Source: R-RK-3 sp963842775 (GTDB lineage: Bacteria; Pseudomonadota; Alphaproteobacteria; Rhizobiales; Rhodomicrobiaceae). Taken from it: DNA of 64,000 nucleotides. Under the pieces are notes generated by a model. The model was not told the DNA's origin. It saw nothing but the letters and a program-made list of their open reading frames with translations, and searched no databases. This document shows, piece after piece, positions 1 to 9,295 of this stretch. The position numbers and the translations under genes were made by a program. The DNA lies in contig CAWJHQ010000011.1 of the NCBI GenBank assembly GCA_963842775.1, positions 1,178,001 through 1,242,000 on the forward strand, given 5' to 3'. How positions within the stretch are numbered: position 1 is the first letter of the stretch; each line of letters begins with the position of its first letter.

Positions 1-2008
1 TCGGCTTGGATGCATAGCCGGTCATGCCGATCGATAGCAGGCGCTCGCGATCTCCGCTCATTGCGTCAGCTGTCAAGGCTATGACTGGAATATCACGCCA
101 CGGGGCGTTGGCCGCGCGGATGTGCCTGATCGCTTCCGTGCCGTCCATAACCGGCATGTGCACATCGAGCAGCACAATATCGAAAAGCTGTTCGGCGAGC
201 CGGTCGAGCGCCTCCTTGCCGTTTGTCGCCTCGGTCACGATGACCCCGGTCGGGGCAAGCAGCAGGCGCGCGACGCTCCGGTTGATCGTATTGTCGTCGA
301 CCAGCAGCAGCCGCAGCCCGCGAAATGTCGCGCTGCCTGAACGTTTCTCGTGCGCCCACGGCGGTGCCGCCTTCGGAGTTGCCGCAAATGCTTGGAATGT
401 AAATCTGAAAACGCTCCCAGCGTTCAAAGTACTTGTAACGGTCGCGTCGCCGCCCATCAGCCGCGCCAGCTTCCTGGTGATGGCGAGACCGAGGCCGGTG
501 CCGCCATATTTGCGCGTCGTCGAAGCGTCGGCCTGGGAGAATTCGGAAAACAACTGGCGCGCCGCCTCCGCGCTAATGCCAATCCCGGTATCGATCACAT
601 CGACAAGGATCAGATATTCGTCTTCGCCAAGGATTTCATGGGCGACGGAAATCGTCACGCTGCCGCTATTGGTGAACTTGATCGCGTTCGACACCATGTT
701 CGAGACGCATTGGCGCACGCGGATATGATCGAACTTGACGTCGTCCGGCACCGCCTCGCCGATCTCGACATGCAGCCCGATATGCTTTTCCTGCGCCCGC
801 CCCAGGAACAGCTTCTGCACATAGTGGAAATTATCCCGCAGATTGCCGTCCGTCGGCTCGATATTCAGCTTGCCGGCCTCGATCTTCGACAGATCGAGCA
901 CGTCGTTGAGCACGGCCATCAGCGTCTTGCCCGAATCCAGGATGGTCTGAACCCCATCGAGCTGCGATGGGCTGAGCTGCTCATGCTCGAGCACCTGCGC
1001 CATGCCCAATATGCCATTGAGCGGCGTGCGGATTTCATGGCTCATATTGGCCAGGAACGAGGATTTCGCCTCGCTGGAAGCTTCTGCTGCAAGCGCAGCG
1101 CGTCTCAATTCAACCTGAGTTGTGCGTAGTCGCTGCACCATGAGGCGATTTTGTTCCTCCGCTCTTCGTCGCTGCGTAATGTCCTCATAGGTAATGACTT
1201 CGCCGCCATTCGCCATCGGCTGACGCAGGAGCGAAATGATTTTGCCGTTTGCTACGCGCAGAATGCCATCCTCGTCCAATGCCGCCTCTCCGACTGCGAC
1301 GTCCAAATTCGCGCACGTGACAAGGCCCATCACATCCGTCTTGGTCATGCCCGTCAGGATTTTCTCCGGCGAAATGCCGAAGAGCTCGAAAAAGCGCTTG
1401 TTCGAGACAACGAGCTTTTGATCCGCATCGAACATGCAGAGTCCCTGGGACATGTTGTCGAGGGAGGTCTCGAACAGCACTGTTTGGCGGTTAAGCACGC
1501 TGAGCGTCCTGTCGATAACCTGTAGCGGCAGCACGCGCAGGGCAAAGAACATCCCGAAGCCCAGCAATCCGCTGAACAATCCGGCGACCGCGGTACCGAT
1601 CAAGACCGGGCGAAAGGAGTTTGCGGTTTCGATGCGCGCGACTTGCACCCCTGAGACGAAAATGGGGGCGCTCCGGGTCGTAACGGGGAAAGCGGGCGCT
1701 TCCCCGGTTTCCGTCACGAGTTTACCCTTTGCGTCAAAGATACGCTGGCGCTGGCCGGTCTCGTTCGCCTCGGGCACCTCGATGAGTTCCGCGAGGCGAA
1801 CCGTCTGATATTGCCAGAGTTCCTGGTGCGAATAGATGTATTTCGCCAGCCGGTTGGCCTTGAGGCGTGCGGAAAATGCAAGCTCGTGCGTTCCCTCCGA
1901 ATAGGTGAGCACGAAATATCCGGTTGGGACGAGAACGAAGGTGGCGAGGGCAACGGCAAGGCCGAAGCCCGTGACGAGGTTCCTCAGCCGCCTACGTGAG
2001 GCATTCAT
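1..2008 (-). CDS. Hybrid sensor histidine kinase with C-terminal receiver (partial)
   Basis: Reading leftwards from ATG 2008, the protein has a membrane segment near residues 10-35, a periplasmic stretch of about 100 residues, a second membrane segment, a PAS domain ending before residue 290, and a HisKA box with NMSHEIRTPLNG (His about 324). A HATPase domain follows with the N box and GTGLGLAI. A receiver domain comes last, with its Asp near 615 in LLDVHMPVMDG. The gene runs off the left edge, so the end of the receiver is missing. The start overlaps the stop of the upstream binding-protein gene (ATGA), which indicates translational coupling. Kinase and receiver calls are secure. The signal is not known, though the coupled PstS-like protein is an obvious candidate partner for the periplasmic part. 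Confidence 0.9.
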   Translation of the reverse strand, partial: MNASRRRLRNLVTGFGLAVALATFVLVPTGYFVLTYSEGTHELAFSARLKANRLAKYIYSHQELWQYQTVRLAELIEVPEANETGQRQRIFDAKGKLVTETGEAPAFPVTTRSAPIFVSGVQVARIETANSFRPVLIGTAVAGLFSGLLGFGMFFALRVLPLQVIDRTLSVLNRQTVLFETSLDNMSQGLCMFDADQKLVVSNKRFFELFGISPEKILTGMTKTDVMGLVTCANLDVAVGEAALDEDGILRVANGKIISLLRQPMANGGEVITYEDITQRRRAEEQNRLMVQRLRTTQVELRRAALAAEASSEAKSSFLANMSHEIRTPLNGILGMAQVLEHEQLSPSQLDGVQTILDSGKTLMAVLNDVLDLSKIEAGKLNIEPTDGNLRDNFHYVQKLFLGRAQEKHIGLHVEIGEAVPDDVKFDHIRVRQCVSNMVSNAIKFTNSGSVTISVAHEILGEDEYLILVDVIDTGIGISAEAARQLFSEFSQADASTTRKYGGTGLGLAITRKLARLMGGDATVTSTLNAGSVFRFTFQAFAATPKAAPPWAHEKRSGSATFRGLRLLLVDDNTINRSVARLLLAPTGVIVTEATNGKEALDRLAEQLFDIVLLDVHMPVMDGTEAIRHIRAANAPWRDIPVIALTADAMSGDRERLLSIGMTGYASKP

Positions 2009-2823
2009 TTAGCCCCTGCGACGATTCCGGCTTTCCGCAGCAGGGCTTCACCCGCAGGAGTGGCGATGAAGGCAAGGAAAGCCGCGGCCTCGGGGCTGAC
2101 CTTGGGGGGCACGACGAGATAAAGCGTCTTTCCGTAGGGATAAGTCCCATTCTTGTAGCTTTCCAGGCTTGGAGCGACGCCGTCGATGGCGACGAATCGC
2201 AGGTTCCGCCGTTCGGCCATTATTTGCGTCAGCGTGGCGCCGACCAGTGACCCTTTGGTCTTCTCCGCCATTTCCGCGTTGTCCTGGTCCGTTGCCGCGA
2301 CCGACACATCGCTGCGGGTGCGCATATGCTTGATGGCTTCGGACATTCCCGGAAATAACTCGCCCAGCACGAGATTGTCGCTTTCGTCCACCGGGCGGAG
2401 CACGACGAGAACCGGAGCGCCATCCGGCCACGAGGGTCTGTCAGCCCTGTAAAGCTCCGCGATCTCGGCACTCTTCAGGCTTTCGAGTCCGGGCCGCGAG
2501 GTTACGAGCCCGAAGGGCGTGCGAAGGGTGGCGGCCACGGTGAGGCCCTTCTCAGCCTCCTTTTTCTTGAGATCCCGCCCCGCTATGGAAATGCCGAGCA
2601 CCCCGTCGGCCACGGCGGCGTTACCCCCGCTTGTCCCGAGACTGGGGATCACCTGGAGCGGGATGCCCGTCTCCGCCTCGAAAGCGGGCCCGATCTGCCG
2701 GAGTACTTCGGTTACGGCTCCGGTGCCCCCTATTCTGAGGGTTTCGGCCGATGCAGGATTTAGGGTTGCCAGTGCGCTGAGAAGCCCCAGGCCCGCTGAA
2801 AAGAGTCCGATATATCTTGTCAC
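2005..2823 (-). CDS. PstS-like periplasmic substrate-binding protein
   Basis: The protein has a signal peptide (hydrophobic LGLLSALATL followed by NPASA) and a phosphate-binding-like fold with a GTSGGNAAVADG loop and a VLRPVDESDN segment. It is about 272 residues, typical of small PstS-like proteins. I prefer GTG 2823 because it has a GGAAG box about eight bases upstream and gives a clean signal peptide; an ATG at 2883 would add 20 unlikely residues. There is no ABC permease or ATPase next to it. Its 3' end instead overlaps a membrane histidine kinase, so a sensing role seems more likely than transport. The ligand (phosphate, phosphonate, tungstate or other oxyanion) cannot be told from the sequence. 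Confidence 0.8.
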   Translation of the reverse strand: MTRYIGLFSAGLGLLSALATLNPASAETLRIGGTGAVTEVLRQIGPAFEAETGIPLQVIPSLGTSGGNAAVADGVLGISIAGRDLKKKEAEKGLTVAATLRTPFGLVTSRPGLESLKSAEIAELYRADRPSWPDGAPVLVVLRPVDESDNLVLGELFPGMSEAIKHMRTRSDVSVAATDQDNAEMAEKTKGSLVGATLTQIMAERRNLRFVAIDGVAPSLESYKNGTYPYGKTLYLVVPPKVSPEAAAFLAFIATPAGEALLRKAGIVAGAK

Positions 2824-3729
2824 GATGATGTCTTCCACTGAAGGCGGCAACGCTGAGCTGATGCACGCGCGGAGCTCACGCAAATTCCCAGGAACGCGCA
2901 GAATAGGCCGACAATAAAAAAATTCCCTAAGTCATGCCGGTAAAATTTATTGTATCTTTCGTTGCCGGCGGCCCCCGTCCGATAACCTTCTGCTAACAAC
3001 AAGAGGACTTGCCTGATGCTGGGCGATCGCTGATTAAGATAAAATCGGTCGGAAATGACTTCAGATATTATCCGCCGAAGAGCATGAATTGTGATCGTTC
3101 CGCTCTGACCGGCGAGTCCCAGCCAAGCGAGGTAAGCGAGCCCAAGTCTCCTTCAGTTTTGCACCCTTGGGACTTCCGCTCGAGGTCAAGGACATCCCGG
3201 CAGATGTTCGGTCGCCGGTTCGCCGAGGTCATCAAAGGCAGGGGAGGCCGCAAGGTTAAGATCAATGGCAGAGCCTATTACGAGGGCGTCGTTCTGCAAC
3301 GTCGCTCGGCGCAGATCCATCACGATCTGGCCATGGCAGCTCGAGTACTCATTAGCGGGCCAAGGCGTCGCGAGCAGCTGCAACTGTAAAGCCTCCCCGT
3401 TGATCCTCGGCGCGGAAGACCCGATCGGCGAGTGGACTGAACTCCGCAACGCTCATTGCACGTCTTCATCGATTGAAGAGCGCGGGCGAGGAAGATGCTT
3501 GTAAAGCGTAGCATCGGTGGGAAGAAGCCCAAGCGTCAAGGTCGCGCTTATTACTCAGGGGTGGCCTTACAATCTCAGTGTTTGCGGGATCAAAAATCCG
3601 GGCTCACGGCGAGAGGTTGTCGCGTATAGCTGGCCACACTGCGTGAGTTCTCACACGCGCTCCTGCGCCAAGGGGGCAGGCCAGATGTGCACTCCCCAGT
3701 TCTACCCTCCTTAGCGGCGCACAATATTA
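2824..3729. other. Long intergenic stretch with gene relics
   Basis: No intact gene is convincing here. The stretch holds a resolvase tail relic (3453-3509) and two diverged copies of a short coding motif on the plus strand (about 3247-3300 and 3518-3571), both reading GRAYY then a GV and LQ. Both look like debris of inserted DNA. Confidence 0.5.
3453..3509 (-). pseudogene. Relic of serine resolvase 3' end
   Basis: Read on the minus strand this encodes TLYKHLPRPRSSIDEDVQ then stop, the same C-terminus as the intact resolvase at 25747-26310. Twenty-six bases (3484-3509) are identical to 25763-25788. Nothing upstream of this tail resembles the rest of the enzyme, so only the end survives. Confidence 0.6.
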
Positions 3730-4107
3730 CTAAGAGCGAGCTTTCGCCAACAGACGGACGAGCTGTGCAATATCGACAGGCTTCTCGCAGCGTGGTACCC
3801 CGGCATAGACCTCAGGTATCGCAACGGTGTCGTAGCCGGTTGTGAAGACGAATAGCAAACCATGAGCGACAAGTGCGTCGGCCACAGGATATACAGGTTC
3901 GTTACGAAGGTTGACGTCCAGTACAGCACCGTCGATGTGTTCTCCGGTCCTTTCCACCAGCTCCAGTGCGTCTTTGACTGAACCCGCCGGTCCGATCACC
4001 TCGGCACCGCATTCCTCCAAAGATTGCGCAAGGTCGCTGGCAATTATGTATTCGTCCTCTACGATGAGGAGATGGCGTCCCTTGAGCAGATGGGATTGTT
4101 CACCCAT
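3730..4107 (-). CDS. Single-domain response regulator
   Basis: A 125-residue receiver domain without an output domain. It has an acidic pair in LIVEDEY, the phosphoacceptor Asp in AVLDVNL, a Thr in the FTTGYD loop and Lys in CEKPVD. The TTGY loop resembles the receiver family that works with HWE kinases in alphaproteobacterial stress signalling (family knowledge). Its ATG lies inside the last codons of the HWE kinase gene (8-base overlap), so the two are co-translated and almost certainly form a kinase-receiver pair. Confidence 0.88.
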   Translation of the reverse strand: MGEQSHLLKGRHLLIVEDEYIIASDLAQSLEECGAEVIGPAGSVKDALELVERTGEHIDGAVLDVNLRNEPVYPVADALVAHGLLFVFTTGYDTVAIPEVYAGVPRCEKPVDIAQLVRLLAKARS

Positions 4108-5455
4108 GCTTCATCTCCGGAGCTGCGCGGACCGGCACTACGATTTCGCAGAGGACCCCTTCCGGCCCAAACTCCAGCTTGGTCTTCGCCTTGAGCTGAT
4201 AGGGGAGAGCGCGCAGGATCAATTCACTGCCATAGCCCTTCCGCCGCGGCGATTGGCTCTCCGTCATCATGACCCCGCTTTCGCGCCATTCCAGTAAGAC
4301 GCAGGCATTGTCATCCTCTATTATGGGGCGCCAAGTCACCGCTAATCGGCCCGAAGGCTGCGCCAGCGCCCCATATTTCACGGCATTGGTTGCCAGTTCG
4401 TGGAGCGCGAGGCTGATCGTCTGTACCGACGTTGCTGGCAGCATGATTGGCGGGCCATCAAGCGTGATCCTTCCGGATTCGATCGCGCTATCGCTCAGCG
4501 CGGCCAGTTCCGCCTGGACGATCGCGTGGAGGCTGACCTCCGGATGGTCCGCTCGGGCGAGCAGGCTCTGCACACGGCCGAGTGCCCCTAGGCGCTTTTC
4601 GAACTCGGCCCGGAACGTATCAAGCGAATGGCTTGTGGAAATTGTTTGATTTGCGATCGAGCGGACAACTGCCAGCAGGTTGCGCGTCCGGTGCTCAAGC
4701 TCGCCCATGAGTACCAGCTGACGATCCTGCAGTTCGCGAAGATCATGGACATCGGTCATCGTGCCGACCCAGTCGCTCGCAGCCGAATTCGGCGCATCGA
4801 TCGGCAGCGCGCGCGTCTGGTGCCATCGATAGCCTCCATCGGCCGCGCGCCGAATACGATGCTCGATGTAATATGCGTTCGTTTGCTGCGCGTCATGCCA
4901 CGCGCGCTGCGTCGCCTCTCGATCATCCGGGTGGACAGCATCCATCCAACCGAACCCCAGACTCTGCTCAAGGCTCAGTCCAGTAAAGTCGATCCATTGC
5001 GGACTTCCCCATATGCGATTGCCGTCGGGGAGCGTGCGAAAGACGAGCTGCGGAATGTTGGTGGCGAGCAAGCGGAAACGCTCTTCATTCTGGCGAAGCC
5101 GCTCCTCTGCGCGATGCTGCTCGGTCCGGTCGCGCGCGATCTTGACGAAACCTTCGTCGCGGTTCTTGAGTGGCATCATCAGCCCCGACGCCCAGAATTG
5201 CGAGCCGTCCTTGCGCAGGTGCCAGCGTTCGTCGAGTGCGCGGCCCTTGAGCCTGGCTTGTGATCGCTCCTGCTCGGGCACGCCAGCCTTCCGCTCCTCC
5301 GGCACGAAGATTACGTCAGCGGTCACGCCGATGATCTCATCTTCCGCATAGCCGAACAGGCGTTCAGCACCGATATTCCAACTCGTGGTCAGGCCGTTCG
5401 CGTCCATAGTGAAAATCGCGAAGTCCGTCGAACTTTCGATGATAAGTTCGAACAA
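4100..5455 (-). CDS. HWE-family sensor histidine kinase with two PAS domains
   Basis: Two PAS domains (about residues 1-120 and 125-250, the second with the FGWMDAVHPDD motif) precede an HWE kinase core. The core has the His box in GELEHRTRNLLAVV, an N box in LALHELATNAVKYGAL and the family WRE motif in LLEWRESG. There is no membrane segment, so it is cytoplasmic. TTG 5455 is the first usable start codon in frame; the frame stays open upstream without ATG or GTG, and a GGGAGG sequence near 5520 hints at a possible unusual start further up. Soluble HWE kinases of this type feed PhyR-type stress signalling in related bacteria, which is an inference here. Confidence 0.88.
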   Translation of the reverse strand: MFELIIESSTDFAIFTMDANGLTTSWNIGAERLFGYAEDEIIGVTADVIFVPEERKAGVPEQERSQARLKGRALDERWHLRKDGSQFWASGLMMPLKNRDEGFVKIARDRTEQHRAEERLRQNEERFRLLATNIPQLVFRTLPDGNRIWGSPQWIDFTGLSLEQSLGFGWMDAVHPDDREATQRAWHDAQQTNAYYIEHRIRRAADGGYRWHQTRALPIDAPNSAASDWVGTMTDVHDLRELQDRQLVLMGELEHRTRNLLAVVRSIANQTISTSHSLDTFRAEFEKRLGALGRVQSLLARADHPEVSLHAIVQAELAALSDSAIESGRITLDGPPIMLPATSVQTISLALHELATNAVKYGALAQPSGRLAVTWRPIIEDDNACVLLEWRESGVMMTESQSPRRKGYGSELILRALPYQLKAKTKLEFGPEGVLCEIVVPVRAAPEMKHG

Positions 5456-6021
5456 CTCTTCCTTTTGAGCGATTCCGCCCTTAATGGCCGTCTTCGTTTC
5501 ACTAGTGATGTGCGGCCTCCCTAAATTCCAACCGTTATGCGCTCGTTTTTCAACGACACAATCCGCTCGGTGATGGACCTAGGGAAACAAGCATCTTGCA
5601 TTCCAGCAGGTTCCCGGAATCTCTGCGCATGAGGTGACCCAATTTGAGCGAAGTTCATCATCGGTCTTTGGACGTGGGTGATTTCGCGGATTGACACACG
5701 CCGCGATCTAGCGAAAGAAAATCGCGATCGTCCGGGCGGCTTGCCAACGACCAGAGCAGGTCACGGAAGCCCTGAGCCCACAAAGCCGGGGTTTTTGATT
5801 GACGCGAACGGTGCGGTCTCGGTCCTAAGTAACGGGGATCAGCAGCGGCGGCGCATCAAACGCTGCGGCGTTCGCATCCTGGCGGCGTTTGCATCCTGGT
5901 AGTGGCCTACATCACCGGACAGATACTGGTGACTCCATGGTGGGCAGTCGCTGCCCAATTCCGCCGGCACTAAATGAATGGGATAGGCCGGTTCGTTTCG
6001 TCCGAAGTCGCAGCGATATCT
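5456..6021. other. Intergenic region, no gene seen
   Basis: The stretch separates the leftward HWE kinase operon from the rightward receiver gene. Short open frames lack ribosome sites and protein-like composition. No EcfG-type site was found facing the kinase. Confidence 0.5.
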
Positions 6022-6046
6022 GGAACGATTCGAGAGCACCACCGTT
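6022..6046 (+). promoter_or_regulatory. EcfG-type promoter for the receiver gene
   Basis: GGAAC (6022-6026), 16 bases, CGTT (6043-6046) followed by more T. This is a perfect match to the known EcfG consensus. The predicted start of transcription lies about 100 bases before the receiver ATG. Confidence 0.7.
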
Positions 6047-6153
6047 TTCATAAAGCTTCGCATCCGGAATCGAATTCTGGAAGCCCAATAAGAGTACCGA
6101 ATACCACCATCTATGCTTTGCGGTTAAAACCACCGAGGCGGACTTTGCAAGCA

Positions 6154-6546
6154 ATGCTAATGGTTGATACCGAACCACTGGCCGGGGCGCGTATCCTCGT
6201 CGTGGAGGACGACGCGGTGCAGGCGCTCGATCTCGCCGCATCACTTGCTGAAGCGGGCGCAGCCATTATCGGCCCGGTCGCGAGCCTCGCCGAGGCATCA
6301 AACCTCGCGCTGAAGAACGCTTGCGACGCGGCAATCCTCGACCTGCGGCTGCGAGACCGAAATGCGACGGCCTTGGCTCGCCAGCTCTTGCAGCAGGGCG
6401 TTCCGTTTATCGTCTATACCGGATATCCAGACAGTGCGTTCTTCCGGTCCGACTGGCCGGGCTATGAGCTGGTCACCAAGCCGACCGAACTCAAGCAGCT
6501 GATGCGTAGGGTGGCCGCCCTCATCGCCTGGAAGCGCAACGCATAG
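6154..6546 (+). CDS. Single-domain response regulator
   Basis: Receiver-only protein of about 130 residues, with LVVEDDAVQ (acidic pocket), AILDLRLRD (phosphoacceptor Asp), VYTGYPD (Thr switch) and VTKPTE (Lys). I start at ATG 6154, with ATG 6160 as an alternative. The open frame extends up to 5974 but would cross the promoter at 6022-6046, so the longer form is unlikely. It stands alone behind a perfect EcfG-type site, which suggests a stress-induced receiver acting as feedback or modulator on a kinase. Confidence 0.85.
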   Translation: MLMVDTEPLAGARILVVEDDAVQALDLAASLAEAGAAIIGPVASLAEASNLALKNACDAAILDLRLRDRNATALARQLLQQGVPFIVYTGYPDSAFFRSDWPGYELVTKPTELKQLMRRVAALIAWKRNA

Positions 6547-6660
6547 CCAGGATGCTAGACGATCAAAGCGTCGAAGCACCTCTGTCCTTCGGTATGCCGG
6601 AACTGGGGACGATGCCTAGGCATTCACCTCTGCAGAATTTCCTCGAAAAACGTGAAGGTC

Positions 6661-6834
6661 ATGCCGACTGAACCATCGGAAGAAGAACTCGAGAAGGAAA
6701 TTGACGCTCTTAAATCAGGGAAATTTAGATGGATAAAACCTGGTGGTTTCATAAACATGACAAGGTACCGCATCAAGGAGCTGACTAAGAAGTTAGAAAA
6801 GTTAAGGGCAAAGAAGACAGGGCCGACCATCTAG
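6661..6834 (+). CDS. Small charged hypothetical protein
   Basis: The protein has 57 residues rich in Lys and Glu, with a helical heptad-like C-terminal half (MTRYRIKELTKKLEKLRAKK), so possibly a short coiled coil. Base composition is clearly more AT-rich than the neighbours, a sign of recent acquisition. An upstream GTG at 6652 would add three residues. I do not recognise the family. Confidence 0.45.
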   Translation: MPTEPSEEELEKEIDALKSGKFRWIKPGGFINMTRYRIKELTKKLEKLRAKKTGPTI

Positions 6835-6969
6835 CGGTCGTTGATCGATCCTGTGTCGCTGACCGCTGCAATCGATGACATTTCGTCCCGCCGTTTATGA
6901 CGAAGTTCCACTCCCGACGATAGCGCCTGAGAGGGCGACGTTCGGGGCGGAGGTGATCATAGGTCTCAC

Positions 6970-9042
6970 CTAACCATCAAGCAGAGTGAGCTGAGCCCGT
7001 TGGGCGCCGTGGCGTGCGACGAGCCGCATCGCCTTGCCGCGCACCCATAGCCGGTCTACCTCAATCGAAGTCCATCCGGCCGGTAGGACGACGGGGCGTT
7101 CGGCCCAGCTCTCCGGCTCGCCCGGTCCAGCTCGAAGCCCGGTGAATCCATAGAGCAAGCCAGTGAGGAAGCCGCCGATATTGGCAAAAAAAGGCCCGGC
7201 CTGCGGTTGCTCAGGGAAACGGTCGGGGCGGTATTCAAGGGTTTGGAGAAAGCGGCCAACGCAGAACTTGCCATAGCCGTCGTCGAGCAGCTTCAGCGCC
7301 AATTCGCGATCTCCCGACCGCGCCGCCCAGGCGCCGAATAACGCCGAAAGCATCGGGCTGCCGATATAGTCCTGCGCCAACTTGAGATAGAGCGTCAAAG
7401 TTGCTTGCTCTTCGGCATGTTCGAGCGGAAATCCGAACGGGAAGATCCCCATCAACGGATCGGGCGTCGCCCCCTTATCCTCGTCGACCCGGAAGCCATC
7501 GTGGGAAATAATGGCTCTACCGCGCTTTGGAATTGCCATTCCATCGGCGATCTTTGCCCATACGGGGTCGGCAGCAAGGCTTAGCTGCTCGGCCATCCTG
7601 GTCGCCTCGCGAAGCACCACCACGGCTCCCATGTTGGTAAAGGCGGCGTTGTCGACCGGCTCTTCGCGCTCGGCAATGCCCATGGACTCCATGATGGCAT
7701 AGCCGGCGCGCGTCTTGGTCACCCGGGTCGTGATCCATTCGGAGACACCAGCCAGAACCGGCCATGCCTTGGTGCGGAGAAACTCCCTGTCGCCAGTGAC
7801 GTCGGCATAAAGGGCAAAGGCCCGCGCGACGTCCAACGACACGTGATCTTCGTGCCAGGCTGCGGTCCCGGGCATCGGGGCGGCCTCCTGGCCGCTGCGG
7901 GGCGCACTCTCCCAGGGAAACTGCAGGCCGCGACGGCCCCACAGGCGAGCATTGCGCCTGGCGCCGTCGAGACTGTCGGAACGATAGTTGAGCAGTGTCT
8001 CGGCCGCTTCGGGCTGCAGTAGGCATAGCGGTGGTACTGCAAAGGTTTCGATGTCCCACATCACATGACCATAATAATAGTGATAGTCGTGCCATGTCGC
8101 CAAACCGAAGATCGAGGTCGAGGCGGGTGAACCGGAGTGCACCGAGCTGTTAAGGTAGAAGAACGCGGCATCGGCCAGGCTCTGCCAACGTTCGCCGGCG
8201 CCTTCGAGCCGAATTCTGCCCTTCCATAGCTCGTCCCACACCGCACGATTTTGTTTCCGGAGCTTGTCGAAACTGTCTTTGCCCGCCTTGGCGGCCAGTC
8301 TAGCGGCATGTTGGTCCGGCATCTGATGCATCACGTTCGGGATGACGCTGGCGATCTGCCGCAGGCGCACTGTCCGGCCTGCCCGAACGCGAAATCCGTA
8401 TTCGGTTATCAGCTGTTGATTTCGCAGCGGCGGTCGGCCAGCCTCCTGCTCTCCGGCGCCCAAAAGCTCGGTCACAATCGCCACGCCGCAAGTCGAGAAG
8501 ACGCCGGCCGATTCCCACAGCAATGTTCCGTCGGTGGCGGGCTTGTCCTCGCCCGGTGTGATGCGCGCATGTTTAAGCGGTCGCCCAGGGACGCCGCGTG
8601 CATCGACGATTGCGCGCAAGCCCAGCCCGCAGGCCTTGTCGACGCTCACGGCGATCTCCTGGCAGACGAGAGTGGGATCATGGCGGCTGCAAAAGGTTAG
8701 AACCTCTACCCGCGCCGCTCGGCCCGCTGCTTCGAAGGAAAAGCGCGTCGTCAACTCGCCGGCGGAAAAGTCGTAGGCCTGTTGAAGGTCGCTTACTTGG
8801 TGCGGGACGTCCGACAGCCAGACCCCATCCAGCGAGAGGTCAGCGGCGATCGGATAGGGTGCCATCGCCGCGGCTTCGATCTGGCGCTCATAGTGCTCGC
8901 CTGTGTAACCGCTCAGGAGTGCCATGCCCGACGCGAGCGGCATATCGCGAACGCGCAATCCAAGCAACCCGTTAGCCACGTAAGCGGGAAGTTCGCGCAT
9001 GCCGGAACCGAAGACGGGTGGTGGGTTGATCGGCTGGTTCAT
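6970..9042 (-). CDS. Glycoside hydrolase family 65-type protein
   Basis: About 690 residues with the GH65 layout: an N-terminal beta-sandwich region (about 20-270), then an (alpha/alpha)6 barrel with WDIETFAVPPLCLL, FPWESAPRSGQEAAP, HVSLDVARAF and EREEPVDNAAFTNM. The family includes trehalose and maltose phosphorylases and acid glucosidases. The EEPVDNAAFTN segment resembles the hydrolase branch (human ATHL1 type) more than the phosphorylases. ATG 9042 has a GAGGGG ribosome site 5 bases upstream; an ATG at 9102 lacks one. The divergent neighbour was a GH13 alpha-glucosidase-type gene, so the pair probably handled alpha-glucosides. Confidence 0.8.
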   Translation of the reverse strand: MNQPINPPPVFGSGMRELPAYVANGLLGLRVRDMPLASGMALLSGYTGEHYERQIEAAAMAPYPIAADLSLDGVWLSDVPHQVSDLQQAYDFSAGELTTRFSFEAAGRAARVEVLTFCSRHDPTLVCQEIAVSVDKACGLGLRAIVDARGVPGRPLKHARITPGEDKPATDGTLLWESAGVFSTCGVAIVTELLGAGEQEAGRPPLRNQQLITEYGFRVRAGRTVRLRQIASVIPNVMHQMPDQHAARLAAKAGKDSFDKLRKQNRAVWDELWKGRIRLEGAGERWQSLADAAFFYLNSSVHSGSPASTSIFGLATWHDYHYYYGHVMWDIETFAVPPLCLLQPEAAETLLNYRSDSLDGARRNARLWGRRGLQFPWESAPRSGQEAAPMPGTAAWHEDHVSLDVARAFALYADVTGDREFLRTKAWPVLAGVSEWITTRVTKTRAGYAIMESMGIAEREEPVDNAAFTNMGAVVVLREATRMAEQLSLAADPVWAKIADGMAIPKRGRAIISHDGFRVDEDKGATPDPLMGIFPFGFPLEHAEEQATLTLYLKLAQDYIGSPMLSALFGAWAARSGDRELALKLLDDGYGKFCVGRFLQTLEYRPDRFPEQPQAGPFFANIGGFLTGLLYGFTGLRAGPGEPESWAERPVVLPAGWTSIEVDRLWVRGKAMRLVARHGAQRAQLTLLDG

Positions 9043-9101
9043 GAATCCCCTCTTATGCCGATTGCACATCCGTTTGATGGGCGGCAAACCATCGGGCCGC
9101 A

Positions 9102-9127
9102 AACGTCGGAGCCCATCAGATTGTTTC
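9102..9127 (-). promoter_or_regulatory. Weak EcfG-like promoter for the GH65 gene
   Basis: On the minus strand, GAAAC (9127-9123), 17 bases, CGTT (9105-9102). One base in the -35 box departs from GGAAC. It lies about 60 bases before the GH65 start. Confidence 0.3.
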
Positions 9128-9295
9128 CGGCAGGCGGTGTGACTGCCAATGAGCTTGGCGCCGTGAACCTAATGGACGTGCGGTGGGTTAGCAGTAGGCA
9201 TGGCGGCACGCAGGACAGTGTTCTGACTGCTGAGGATATTGCGGCCGTCATCGGCGTAACAAGTCAGCTCGGTAGCGAAGCGCAGGAGTTTGACA

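Noticed and set aside
24..1525. Several long plus-strand frames
   Set aside because: They are antisense to the hybrid kinase, which has all kinase and receiver motifs on the minus strand.
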